Origin: Fen-178 sp049516835
GTDB lineage: Bacteria > Acidobacteriota > Terriglobia > Bryobacterales > Bryobacteraceae
Direction of reading: 5' to 3'
Assembly: GCA_049516835.1 (NCBI GenBank)
Contig: JBEKSR010000006.1
Coordinates: forward strand, 61,345 to 125,344
Length of the DNA: 64,000 nt
Each line of letters opens with the position of its first letter. Position 1 is the first letter of the stretch. Under the pieces are notes generated by a model, which saw only the letters and a list, made by a program, of their open reading frames with translations, did no database searches and was not told where the DNA came from. Below are positions 1 through 8,277 of the stretch, piece by piece. The position numbers and the translations under genes were made by a program.

Positions 1-546
1 ATTTTTCCAGGAGGCGAGGAGTATCGCGTCTGTTTCGCTACCGACGCGGTTTTCGTGGTCCGTGAGTTGGAGCCCGGTGCTGACACCGGTTCGCTTTGGG
101 CCTCGTTCTGCGGTCATATCTACGCCTTGGCTGGTTTTCTCGATGATATGGATCGACAGATCGGCAATCCAGGTCTGCGCGTGGTGGTCGCTGCTGGTCC
201 ACTCTTGCAGGTCAGCGACCCGGAGAGTTGGAAGAAACTTCCATGCAAGCTGGAAACCGCGAATTGGTTTGTCTTGACTGGTGCCGCCGATGCGCTACGA
301 AAATGTATGGAAGCCGAATCGCTCGGTAAGAAGGCGGGGTTTTTGACCGGCTACTGTTGGCATGAGCGGCCTACACCTGCCGGCTCATTTCTCGGGACGC
401 GGCTGCAGAAGGTGCCTCTTGAATACGCACGGCGGCCGGATCTGTACGATACGTTTTACAGGGAAATGGTGGCACGAGCTGATCAAACGGCCACGCTGCC
501 TGGGTGGCAAGCCAACAGCACGCTGGACCCGGCCGGCGCCAAGTAA
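1..546 (+). CDS. C-terminal part of an unrecognised protein, cut by the window edge
   Basis: The frame is open from base 1 with no start, so the gene begins upstream; about 181 residues are visible before the TAA at 544-546. A GTG at 55 could be read as a start, but the open frame before it argues for a longer protein. The chain is soluble-looking, rich in Trp, with scattered Cys and no membrane segment or repeat. I recognise no family and assign no function. The next gene begins about 50 bases downstream on the same strand. Confidence 0.55.
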   Translation: MFPGGEEYRVCFATDAVFVVRELEPGADTGSLWASFCGHIYALAGFLDDMDRQIGNPGLRVVVAAGPLLQVSDPESWKKLPCKLETANWFVLTGAADALRKCMEAESLGKKAGFLTGYCWHERPTPAGSFLGTRLQKVPLEYARRPDLYDTFYREMVARADQTATLPGWQANSTLDPAGAK

Positions 547-596
547 CGTAGAGCCGTCCATGGTGGACTTTCTGCCGCCCGAAAGAAGCACGGCGA

Positions 597-1040
597 TTGA
601 GACTTTATCTGGATGCCTGTTGTTTGAACCGTCTGACGGACGATCAGAGTCAAGCCCGCGTTCGCAACGAAGCCGAAGCGGTTGAAGGCATTCTTTGCCT
701 GGTATGTGAAGGACAGGCAACCTAGGTGAGCAGCACTGCACTCGAGATCGAGATCAGCCGCAACCCGGATGCGGACAGGCGGCACGACGTCGCCGCTCTG
801 CTTGCCTTCTCCAATGAAGTCGTGGTCCCGCGGTCACGCTCGGCCGAGCGCGCCGCGTTCCTTCAGAAGCTTGGAATCGGCGCCTTCGACGCTCTGCATT
901 TGGCAAGCGCCGAGCAAGGCCAAGCCGACGTGTTCCTGACAACTGACGACGGCCTGCTTCGCCGAGCCGCGCGATACAGCGACGAGCTTCGCATTCGCGT
1001 CCAGAACCCGGTATCCTGGTATGAGGAAGTGGTACTATGA
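597..1040 (+). pseudogene. PIN-domain (VapC-like) toxin interrupted by an in-frame TAG
   Basis: Read from a TTG at 597, the frame begins MRLYLDACCLNRLTDD, the first PIN strand with its catalytic Asp. It stays open to a TAG at 723-725 and then continues in the same frame as VSSTALEIEISRNPD, ending with DALHLASAE and TTDD, the later acidic motifs of the PIN fold. The two halves join without a frame change, so a single nonsense mutation separates them. In this PIN subfamily the position before VSS is often an aromatic residue, so TGG to TAG is a plausible origin. PIN toxins are RNases normally held by an antitoxin. A shorter product starting at GTG 726 would lack the first catalytic Asp. Confidence 0.8.
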
Positions 1041-1252
1041 TTCCCCTCGGGAAGATGAGCGATGAAGACTTCGAACGGCATGCCCTCGCGATTCTGCAGC
1101 GCGACCTGGGACTCGACGGTCTAGCTCGCTTCCGCCGCCTGTATCGATCCGGCTCTGGCGACTACACCCGCGATCGTCACCGCTGGCTGGAAGGCGCCAC
1201 AATTCAGGAAATCATGGCCGAAGTAGAGCGCCGGGACAAGCCCGCTGCTTAG
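1037..1252 (+). CDS. Small protein following the PIN gene, possible toxin partner
   Basis: This 71-residue protein starts at an ATG that overlaps the PIN stop codon by four bases (ATGA), a sign of translational coupling. It is rich in charged residues, with a GSGDYTRDRHRWL segment and a C-terminal helix TIQEIMAEVERRDK. Small proteins of this style next to PIN genes are familiar to me from other genomes, but I know of no proven role. The tight coupling suggests an antitoxin or accessory partner; that is inference. It looks intact although its partner is broken. Confidence 0.7.
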   Translation: MIPLGKMSDEDFERHALAILQRDLGLDGLARFRRLYRSGSGDYTRDRHRWLEGATIQEIMAEVERRDKPAA

Positions 1253-1271
1253 GCCGCGACCGGGGTGAAGC

Positions 1272-1296
1272 GAGACCGCTCCGCCGTAACGGTCTC
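1272..1296. terminator. Hairpin after the small PIN-linked gene
   Basis: GAGACCG at 1272-1278 pairs with CGGTCTC at 1290-1296 around an 11-base loop, 20 bases after the stop codon. No clear T-run follows, so its role as an intrinsic terminator is uncertain. Confidence 0.3.
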
Positions 1297-1371
1297 CGTA
1301 TGTAGAATCAATGGGTTAGCGGGGGATTTCCGCTGCGCCGTAGCGGTTCTTGCTGCCGGCGCCCGCCCCGG

Positions 1372-4300
1372 CTACACAGGAAAAACCGGTGGCAACGAAC
1401 CGACGATGCGCACGGTCTCGAGGCTGACGCGCACAACCTGCCCCACCACGCGGACGATGTACTGCGGATCGTCCTCGCGGTTGGGGTCGGACTTGATGCC
1501 GCTGCGTTCGTCTTCGGTGACGCGGTACTGATCCACGACCCATTCGAGGGCGGAGCGGTTGCCGAGCCGGTACTCGAAGGCCGCAGGCGGAATGCCGGCC
1601 AGCGTGAGCGACGGGTTGACGGCGAGCGCGGTCTTGTCTTTGTTCAGCCGCATCTTGTCTTCGACGCGGTAGCTCAACGGGTATGCCGGATTCTCGACCC
1701 AGTCGAGCGGCCACGGTTCGAGCGTTTCGTACTCGACGTGCAGGCGGGCCAGCTCGCGTCCGGCGGCGGCGAAGGCGGCGAAATCGGTAGCGAAGGGGAT
1801 GCGCGGCAACTCGCGTTTGAGGTTGTCCGCGAACTTCTCCCGGTAGGCCGGATGGTGCAGGACGGCGTAGATGTAGTGGAAGATGTCCCACTTGGCAATG
1901 GCGGGGTCGCGGTAGTGCTGGCGGAATTCTTCGAGCGCGGCGTCGGTGACGTTCTCGCGGCGGTTCGAGCCGTCGGGGGCGTAGGTGTAGAAGGGGAAGG
2001 TCTGAGTGCCGCAGCCAGCGCCGACGAGATGCAGATCGCAGATGCGATCGGTAAGGAGCACCATGAACGGCTTCTCCGAGGCCGCCCCGGTCAACGCGAC
2101 GGCGAGATTCTCCTGCTCGGTAGCTGGAGTGGAGAAAAGCTCGTGTTGGCGGTACCTGCGGTGGACCAGTAGGGGGTCGAAATACAGAGACTGCCGCGCG
2201 AACGGTCTGTACAGCGCGACTCGAAGTAGGCCCTTTGAGTACCGAATGGTATCCTTCGTAACCAAGCTCTGTTTCAGCCGGTCTGTCCACTTGATGAAGT
2301 CCGGGCTGTTGTTCACGAATTCGTCTACGGAAACCGGCTTGGCCTCCTCTTGCCCGTATCGAAAGACCTCGTAGTTATAGTTCCTGATGAGTCGCCTGAC
2401 CTTTTCGACGAGGTGCTCAGGGTCGAAATCGTAAACCCACTCATCCCGGTTGGAAGCAATGCCGAGCGACTGGGCAGAGAAGATTTCCCCGATGGGCGTA
2501 AACGAGGCGTATTCTTCGCCGTGTTCTGGCACAAGCCATGTGTGCCTGGCATCCGGTGTGAGGCGCTCCCAGTCGACTTCTCGCTCCTGTAACCAGGTTA
2601 GCTTCTCTTCCTTTCGCCAGAATTCTGGCACGCGGTGGTAGCGCAACCGCTTCGTATCCTCGCAGCGCACTGCCACCGTAATGCCCACACCAACCTGAAT
2701 GCCGAAAACGTTGTGCGTCGTCCCGCTGAGCTTCGGGTTCCTGCGAACGTTGCCGTGCAAGTCGATGTGATCGACATGCGTGAAATCCTGCATCAGGTGC
2801 TTGCGCATGCCGTCGAAGGCGATCTGGTCTACAAAGCTGTTGTTGGAGACGAAGCAGACGATGCCATCCCGGCCCTCCAGCCGATCGGTTGCCCAGCGAA
2901 AGAATTTCACATACGCATCGCTGAGCTTGTTCTTCAAAGTCGCCTTCGAGTCTTTGGCATAGGTGTCACGAATGCGCCCGTCGATCACAGGGTACTTCCG
3001 GTTCTTGTTGTTGTCGTTCTCGTTTACTTGCCCCATGTTGTACGGCGGGTTACCAATAATGACTGTGATCTGCGCTTTGCGCTCGCGGTCCACGCGCCCG
3101 GTGTTGGCTTCGCTGAACATCGGCAACTGACGGGCCTCGGCCAAATCCAGGGTGTCCACGAAACATAAGCCGTCGAACGGTTCGTATTGGCCGGTCAATT
3201 CCAAATACGCGTGCTCGATGTTCAATGCCGCAATGTAGTACGGCATCAGCATCACTTCGTTGGCGAACAACTGCTCCTTGTACATCCGCGGCAGGTCGCG
3301 TTTCGACATGTGCTGCATCAGGTGCACGATGAAATTGCCGGTGCCGGTGCAGGGGTCCAAAATCACCACGCCGGGCGAGGAAAGCGTCAGGCCGAATTCG
3401 CGCTTCAGTGCTTCCTCCACCGCGCTGCACATGTACTCCACAATCTGCGGCGGCGTGTAAACAATGCCGTGCGTGTCCGCCACCTTCACCGAATAGCCGC
3501 GGAAGAAGCGCTCGTAGATGCTGTTCAGGAACAACTGCTTCTCGCTGAAATCGGCGATGGTCCGGGCGGCGCTCTCAATGGCAAGGTAGAACGAATCCAA
3601 ACTCTTCAGATATTCCGTGCGGCTGAAGCTCTGGCTTACCAGAGCTTCGATCACGCGCTCCACTTCGGCCGCGATGGCGTTGCGGCGGGTGAATTCGGGG
3701 TTGTCGAAGATCGTCCGGAAGAGGCGCTCGGTGAGCAGGTGCTGCACCAGCATCTCGTCCACGGCCTCCCGCGAGATGTTGGGGTTGAGCGAAACCTGGC
3801 AGAGCGCGAAAAACTTGCCGAACGCTTCCTGGAATGGCCGGTGGTGCTGGTGCGCCTCCTCGATCTTGTGCGCCAGGCCGCGCGCGAGGTCGGGGACGCG
3901 CTGGCCGAACTCCTCGACGGCCTGCTCGAATTCGCGGATCTCGGGCTCGGTGTGGGAGTAGAAACGGAACAGCAGGTCGGCCAGGTCGCGCGCGTCGGAG
4001 AGGTCGGCCCGCATCACCGGGTTGCGGTTCTGGTAGAGCACGGCGCGGCGGGTGTCTTCGAAAATCGTGTTGCCGAGGGGGTAGCCGCGGCGGATCTTGC
4101 GGTCGATCTCGCGGTCCAGGTCGTCGTGCGAATCCTTGGATTCCCAGAAGCCGCGCGGCAGGCTGTTGGCGTCGAAGACCGTGCCGTCGGGCCGGATGCG
4201 GTGGCCACCGGCCTGGGCGCCCCACTCGGCCACAAAGCGCCAGCCGTGGAGGCGCGCGGAAGCCGCCAGCAGGTTCTCAAACGGCCGGCGAAGGCCGAGT

Positions 4301-4398
4301 TCGTTCTCCACGCCCTGCCCGCGAAGCGCCGCCAGCGAGCGCTGGTATTCGCGGATCAGCGGATGGGCAGGCGAAATCTGGGCGGATGGCCGCGTCAT
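1372..4398 (-). CDS. Single-chain restriction/DNA-methyltransferase-like protein (type IIG/ISP-like, no helicase)
   Basis: About 1008 residues from ATG 4398; an in-frame ATG at 4461 would add 21 residues with no obvious homologous content. Near residues 69-88 a PD then ESK arrangement (IRPDGTVFD ... FWESKD) resembles a PD-(D/E)XK nuclease site. A long helical region follows, then an N6-adenine methyltransferase core: YTPPQIVEYM, motif I DPCTGTGNF at about 348-356 and the catalytic NPPY at about 450-453. The C-terminal third looks like the target-recognition region of ISP-type enzymes, ending with EDDPQYIV. No DEAD-box helicase motifs are visible, unlike full type ISP enzymes. No separate specificity or restriction gene adjoins it. 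It probably methylates, and may cut, DNA by itself. Confidence 0.8.
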   Translation of the reverse strand: MTRPSAQISPAHPLIREYQRSLAALRGQGVENELGLRRPFENLLAASARLHGWRFVAEWGAQAGGHRIRPDGTVFDANSLPRGFWESKDSHDDLDREIDRKIRRGYPLGNTIFEDTRRAVLYQNRNPVMRADLSDARDLADLLFRFYSHTEPEIREFEQAVEEFGQRVPDLARGLAHKIEEAHQHHRPFQEAFGKFFALCQVSLNPNISREAVDEMLVQHLLTERLFRTIFDNPEFTRRNAIAAEVERVIEALVSQSFSRTEYLKSLDSFYLAIESAARTIADFSEKQLFLNSIYERFFRGYSVKVADTHGIVYTPPQIVEYMCSAVEEALKREFGLTLSSPGVVILDPCTGTGNFIVHLMQHMSKRDLPRMYKEQLFANEVMLMPYYIAALNIEHAYLELTGQYEPFDGLCFVDTLDLAEARQLPMFSEANTGRVDRERKAQITVIIGNPPYNMGQVNENDNNKNRKYPVIDGRIRDTYAKDSKATLKNKLSDAYVKFFRWATDRLEGRDGIVCFVSNNSFVDQIAFDGMRKHLMQDFTHVDHIDLHGNVRRNPKLSGTTHNVFGIQVGVGITVAVRCEDTKRLRYHRVPEFWRKEEKLTWLQEREVDWERLTPDARHTWLVPEHGEEYASFTPIGEIFSAQSLGIASNRDEWVYDFDPEHLVEKVRRLIRNYNYEVFRYGQEEAKPVSVDEFVNNSPDFIKWTDRLKQSLVTKDTIRYSKGLLRVALYRPFARQSLYFDPLLVHRRYRQHELFSTPATEQENLAVALTGAASEKPFMVLLTDRICDLHLVGAGCGTQTFPFYTYAPDGSNRRENVTDAALEEFRQHYRDPAIAKWDIFHYIYAVLHHPAYREKFADNLKRELPRIPFATDFAAFAAAGRELARLHVEYETLEPWPLDWVENPAYPLSYRVEDKMRLNKDKTALAVNPSLTLAGIPPAAFEYRLGNRSALEWVVDQYRVTEDERSGIKSDPNREDDPQYIVRVVGQVVRVSLETVRIVGSLPPVFPV

Positions 4399-4494
4399 GT
4401 CTAATCGAGTGTCGATTGTAGCGCGAACTACCGGGCGCTGCTGCGCGTAGGATGAGACCATCCGCTTGACCTAAAATAAGCAAGGAGGCTGGCC

Positions 4495-5217
4495 GTGCTG
4501 GAGCGTCGGCATGATTTGCGCCGGGCGCGCGTTTTCTACGCCGTCCTGGTTCTTCCGCTGCCGGGTCTCCTGTTCTCGGCTGACCCGTATGCCGCGGATC
4601 GTGAACGCATGGTCCGGGAGCAGATTGAGAGCCGCGGCATCCGTGGCGCGGAGCTTTTGCGTGTGCTGCGCGCCACCCCGCGTCATCTGTTTGTGCCCCT
4701 TGCCAGCCGGCCGATGGCCTATGACGACCATCCGGTTCCGATCGGCTATGAGGCCACGATTTCCCAGCCGTATATCGTGGCGCTGATGACCGATCTGCTG
4801 GCTCCGCGGAAGACGGATCGCGTGCTCGAGATCGGGACCGGGTCGGGCTACCAGGCAGCGGTCCTCTCGCAACTGGCGCAACAGGTCTACACCATCGAGA
4901 TTGTTCCGGAACTGGCGAAATCGGCGCAGCGCACCCTGAGCGATCTCGGGTATCGCAACGTAACAGTGCGCCAAGGGGATGGTTACAAAGGCTGGCCGGA
5001 ACAGGCGCCATTTGCTGGAATCATGGTCACGGCGGCGCCGCCGGAGGTCCCTCAGGCGCTCATCGACCAACTTGCGAATGGAGGGCGCCTCGTGGCGCCG
5101 GTTGGCGTCGGGTGGAACCAGGAGTTGGTGCTGATCGAGAAAGACGCGAACGGCCGGATCCGGCGCCGCTCCGCTGGGGGCGTGGTGTTTGTGCCTATGA
5201 GGCCGGGCGGGCCGTAG
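4495..5217 (+). CDS. pcm: Protein-L-isoaspartate O-methyltransferase with an N-terminal export signal
   Basis: This enzyme methylates isoaspartyl residues in damaged proteins using S-adenosylmethionine. The start is GTG 4495, six bases after a near-perfect ribosome site AAGGAGG at 4482-4488. The first 30 residues have basic residues, a hydrophobic stretch (VFYAVLVLPLPGLLF) and a cleavage-like SA-DP site, so the protein appears exported. Next come RMVREQIESRGI, TPRHLFVP, the ISQPYIVA segment and the SAM loop VLEIGTGSGYQ, all typical of the family. The ending GGVVFVPM is also typical, and the length without the signal is normal. The gene stands alone, divergent from the methyltransferase-like gene before it. 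Confidence 0.93.
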   Translation: MLERRHDLRRARVFYAVLVLPLPGLLFSADPYAADRERMVREQIESRGIRGAELLRVLRATPRHLFVPLASRPMAYDDHPVPIGYEATISQPYIVALMTDLLAPRKTDRVLEIGTGSGYQAAVLSQLAQQVYTIEIVPELAKSAQRTLSDLGYRNVTVRQGDGYKGWPEQAPFAGIMVTAAPPEVPQALIDQLANGGRLVAPVGVGWNQELVLIEKDANGRIRRRSAGGVVFVPMRPGGP

Positions 5218-5244
5218 GAACGCGTGAATATCATGTGAGCGCCG

Positions 5245-5358
5245 CTAGTGTTGCGGTACGCCGCCCGAGGCGCCTCCCACAATCCACCCGTCTGCAAGCT
5301 GGATCACCCGCTGTCCGTAGGCCGCGTTGGTCTCCGAGTGGGTCACCTGCACGATGGT
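5245..5358 (-). pseudogene. Duplicate 3' end of the ABC ATPase gene found at 7504-8193
   Basis: Bases 5261-5358 match 7520-7617 with only three mismatches, in direct orientation. Translated on the minus strand this gives IVQVTHSETNAAYGQRVI and LADGWIVGGASGG, the last ~33 codons of the ATPase, then an altered tail and a TAG at 5245-5247. Two of the three differences are silent and one is His to Gln, the pattern of a sequence that diverged while coding. No other part of an ATPase gene is present. It lies just beyond the PEP-CTERM genes, so these are framed by two copies of the ATPase 3' end. Confidence 0.9.
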
Positions 5359-5374
5359 AACGACGGCGGTTCGG

Positions 5375-5923
5375 CTACTTGCGCCGCCGTCTGCTGAGGA
5401 AGACGATTCCCAGGGCGCCGGCGGCCACGCCGAAAGTCGCAGGCTCGGGAGCGGTGTTAAAGGTCCCGGTATCGGAGAACTCCAGTACGATGTCGTTCAC
5501 CTGGTTAGGGGCGAACGCTGTGTCGCTCATGCGATCGACGTAGTCGATGCCCGTGCTGCCTAGGAAGAGCGACGTATCACCCGAGATCCGGCTCCACATG
5601 GCAGGACCCGCCAACGAGCCAGGCGCGAACACCTCCTGCTTCGATGTGCCGTCTAAGTATCCAACGGCGAGGGTTACCTCGGTTGCCCCGTTACTCCAGT
5701 AGCCCTCAAATCCGAAGAACAAAAAATACGTTCCACTGGGGATGCTGACCTCGAGGGGGGTGCCGAGAAACGGATTGGATACCGGGTCTCCCAGGTTCGT
5801 CACGCCAATCCACCCCAGACCCGGAGTACTCCACCTGCCCTGATCGCCGGGTCCCCGAGTCACCTAGATGGAAGTGATGGTCCCGGACAATGCGGGAACC
5901 GCCGCGCTCACAATCAGGAGCAT
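5375..5923 (-). pseudogene. PEP-CTERM secreted protein gene with an in-frame TAG after the signal peptide
   Basis: Reading from ATG 5923 gives a signal peptide, MLLIVSAAVPALSGTITSI, then a TAG at 5866-5864, then 162 further codons in the same frame starting VTRGPGDQGRW. The C terminus carries the PEP-CTERM sorting tag: APEPATFG, a hydrophobic helix GVAAGALGIVFL and the basic end SRRRRK. Such tags anchor exported proteins until an exosortase cuts them. The body has a beta-rich look (GTYFLFFGFEGYW, NDIVLEFSDTGTF). A product started at GTG 5863 would lack the signal peptide, so the gene is probably inactive. TAG is used as an ordinary stop elsewhere here, including at the end of this gene. Confidence 0.8.
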
Positions 5924-5943
5924 TGCCGTCCAAAGACCTCTAA

Positions 5944-6150
5944 TTATTGATCCTCCGTTTTAGCCAGGACTTCCGTTTTGCCATCCGGGCCAGCATCGAT
6001 TATACATCCAACCGCCCCAGTGGGAGCCGTTTGCGCGCGAAACTTACGACGCATCAGCCCGAGCGCCACCATCGCGGCGCCGGCGAGGAAAAGTGTCCCG
6101 GGTTCCGGAACCCCGCCGTTGTCGGAGAACTCTTTAGCAGCGGTGAGTGC
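5944..6150 (-). pseudogene. Orphan PEP-CTERM tail, remnant of a lost gene
   Basis: The minus frame from 6150 to the TAA at 5944-5946 reads FSDNGGVPEPGTLFLAG, then AAMVALGLMRRKF, a complete PEP-CTERM sorting signal of motif, membrane helix and basic end, followed by an unrelated extension. No start codon, signal peptide or globular body precedes it, and a TGA lies at 6153-6151. It is the 3' remnant of a third PEP-CTERM gene between two others. Confidence 0.75.
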
Positions 6151-6188
6151 TCAGTGGTGTGCGGGAGGAGTGCGGCCAGTTGGAGTAG

Positions 6189-6872
6189 TCATTGGCCTTT
6201 CCGCTTACGCCTCCTGGCGAGGAGCAGGATCGCCCCGGCCAACGCAGTCAGACCGATAGTGGTGGGTTCTGGCACAGTAACGGTCAACTCCGAGGATATC
6301 GCGTACAGCGAGTAGCGGTTGGATGCGGGCATCGCGCTATACTCAATCCAAGCGGAGCTAGTGGCCCACGTAGCCCCAACGAGGGTGTATGCCCCTCCGA
6401 GGGGAGCGCCATCTGAGATGCCTGATCGTCCACCGGTGAAGACGTAGTCGGCGCGCATATGCCCATTCTGATCGATCTCGATGGGGGACAGGAGGGGGGA
6501 AGTTTCTGGGGAGAATAACTCGGCCGTACCGGCGGCAACCTCCGTGCCGTCCAGAGTGTAGATCCCGGAGGCGGTGTCTCCGATGTTGGTTTTGGCGTCC
6601 ACGGTTGCGGTGGAGCCGATGACCGTCCAGGTCGCGCCCAAGTCCACCAATGCCGGGACGGTGTCGGCCACGAGGGTGACAAAATTGTTGTAGTAATTGA
6701 TGTCGGTGGACGTGGCATCGGTGAGCGTGCTCGTGAAGAACACGAGCCGGTATATGTCACCGGGATTGAGATTCAGCGGGACGGTGATGATTGTCGCCGC
6801 ATCCGAGCGGGATGCGATCCCCACAACGGCAAGCACCAGCAAAACCAGATGATTGACTCCGGGCACTCTCAT
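6189..6872 (-). CDS. PEP-CTERM domain exported protein
   Basis: The start is ATG 6872, chosen because AAGGAG lies six bases upstream at 6884-6879; a TTG at 6890 is less likely. The 227-residue product has a signal peptide (VLLVLAVVGIASRSDAA), a Thr/Asp-rich beta-type body with no recognised enzyme motif, and a C-terminal sorting tag: VPEPTTIG, the helix LTALAGAILLLA and the basic end RRRKRKGQ. The family is thought to be processed by exosortase and to reach the cell surface or extracellular matrix. No exosortase gene is visible here. It is the only intact member of a three-gene PEP-CTERM patch. Confidence 0.88.
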   Translation of the reverse strand: MRVPGVNHLVLLVLAVVGIASRSDAATIITVPLNLNPGDIYRLVFFTSTLTDATSTDINYYNNFVTLVADTVPALVDLGATWTVIGSTATVDAKTNIGDTASGIYTLDGTEVAAGTAELFSPETSPLLSPIEIDQNGHMRADYVFTGGRSGISDGAPLGGAYTLVGATWATSSAWIEYSAMPASNRYSLYAISSELTVTVPEPTTIGLTALAGAILLLARRRKRKGQ

Positions 6873-7503
6873 TCGACACTCCTTCACCAAAATCTTCTAG
6901 GCTGGGAGCGGGGGATGGCGGCTTTCGAGGAACTCCGAATGAGACGTCAGCCAGGGACCAGCGTAACCCACGATTTCGATTTTGACCCCCGGCTGCAAAC
7001 CGGGGTTATCATTCGAAATGCTTCCGATAAATTGTCCATCGTTTTGGTGCCCCGGTCAAGCACTTTTTGAGAGTTCAGAACCTCACAAATACTGTACTGT
7101 CGTATATTTCCACTAAACTGCCCTACAGCGGCCGTCCTTGCCACAGCCAGTCACCCAAAACGTCTTCCACCGCGAGGGGAAACTTCCACCGAAATTCTCC
7201 GTCTCGGAATCCCTCCCGAGTCGTGGCACTCTTGCCATGAATGAAGTCCCTCACCCGCGAACAACTCCAATCCCGCAAGGAACAGGCCAGAGCATGAGTT
7301 CACGTTCCGTTCTGGCCTCCTCGGTTGCTAACCGGGGCCAGCATTCGGGACACTCCGGCTAAACCCTACACATCGTTCCAGTGTCCAAGTCAAGCTAATT
7401 TCGGAGCTAAAGGCCGGAATAATACCTGTTGCGGTGTGCGGTACTGTGGCGATTCTCTGCACTTTGATCCACTTCTCCACCGTTCCCGTTCCCGTCTCCG
7501 CGT
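6873..7503. other. Non-coding stretch upstream of the PEP-CTERM gene
   Basis: About 630 bases hold no convincing gene on either strand. Two hairpins are visible: CCCCGG at 6987-6992 with CCGGGG at 7000-7005, and AGGCCAGA at 7284-7291 with TCTGGCCT at 7311-7318. The promoter of the PEP-CTERM gene should lie in the left part. Base composition is less GC-rich than the flanking genes, in keeping with acquired DNA. Confidence 0.5.
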
Positions 7504-8193
7504 CTATGCCTTCACACCCCCGCCCGAGGCGCCTCCCACAATCCACCCGTCGGCAAGCTGGATCACGCGGTGTCCGTAGGCCGCGTTGGTCTCCGAGTGG
7601 GTCACCTGCACGATGGTCGTCCCCTCGTCGTTGAGCTTCTTGAACAGCTCCATGATCTCCTTGCCCTGGCTGGAGTGCAGGTTCCCGGTGGGCTCATCCG
7701 CCAGAATCAGCTTGGGGTTGGCGATCACCGCCCGCGCCACCGCCACGAGCTGCTGCTGGCCGCCGGAAAGCTGGCTCGGAAACAGGTCGCGCTTCCCCAC
7801 AATGTGGAACCGGTCGAGCGTGTCGCACACCGCCGCGGCGCGCTCGGAACTTTTCACGTTCCGGTAGGAGAGCGGTATGTCCAGGTTTTCGTAAACCGTC
7901 AGGTTGTCGATCAGGTGGTAGCTCTGGAACACGAAGCCGATGTACTTCTTGTTCAGCTCCGCGCGGTCCCTCGGCTTCATCCGGTGCACCTGGTGGTTCA
8001 CAAACTCGAACTCGCCGGTCCAGGCGCCGTCGAGCATCCCCAGGATGCTCAGGAGCGTCGATTTCCCCGCGCCCGAGGGGCCCATGATGGTGACAAACTC
8101 GCCCTCTTTGATTTCCAGGTTGATGCGGCGCAGCACGTAGCTCCGGCCGAAGCCGCCTTCATAAAACTTCTCGACATTGCGAAGTGTAATCAT
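7504..8193 (-). CDS. ABC transporter ATP-binding protein, MacB/LolD type
   Basis: This 229-residue ATPase powers a MacB-like (mechanotransmission) permease. Visible motifs are Walker A GPSGAGKST near residues 39-47, a Q-loop in FVFQSYHLIDNLTVYEN, the signature LSGGQQQLVAVARA, Walker B LILADEPTGN and the switch histidine in VTHSE. The second half of the signature is slightly unusual (QQL rather than QQR). It lies 84 bases downstream of the ADOP permease and probably shares its transcript. Its 3' end exists in a second copy at 5245-5358. Confidence 0.92.
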   Translation of the reverse strand: MITLRNVEKFYEGGFGRSYVLRRINLEIKEGEFVTIMGPSGAGKSTLLSILGMLDGAWTGEFEFVNHQVHRMKPRDRAELNKKYIGFVFQSYHLIDNLTVYENLDIPLSYRNVKSSERAAAVCDTLDRFHIVGKRDLFPSQLSGGQQQLVAVARAVIANPKLILADEPTGNLHSSQGKEIMELFKKLNDEGTTIVQVTHSETNAAYGHRVIQLADGWIVGGASGGGVKA

Positions 8194-8234
8194 GACTTTC
8201 CTATCCTAGCGGGCCACAACCGGCCCCGAACGGC

Positions 8235-8270
8235 GGCGGTCGGCGACCGCCGCGCAGGATGCCATCCTGC
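8235..8270. repeat. Two adjacent palindromes between permease and ATPase
   Basis: GGCGGTCG/CGACCGCC (8235-8251) and GCAGGATG/CATCCTGC (8254-8270) are tight palindromes with one-base centres, followed by CCCCACA. The style matches the larger hairpin repeats elsewhere in the window. In RNA they could lower read-through or stabilise one end of a processed message. Confidence 0.55.
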
Positions 8271-8277
8271 CCCACAT

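Noticed and set aside
3187..4404. Long open frame on the plus strand opposite the methyltransferase-like gene
   Set aside because: It is a shadow of a GC-rich gene: no recognisable domain, no ribosome site, and the minus-strand gene has clear catalytic motifs.
723..5866. Recoding of TAG as an amino acid, suggested by two genes with an in-frame TAG
   Set aside because: TAG serves as a normal stop in many genes here, such as the ADOP permease, the TolC at 24602 and the CoA-binding gene. No tRNA or PylT-like gene is seen. Point mutations are simpler.
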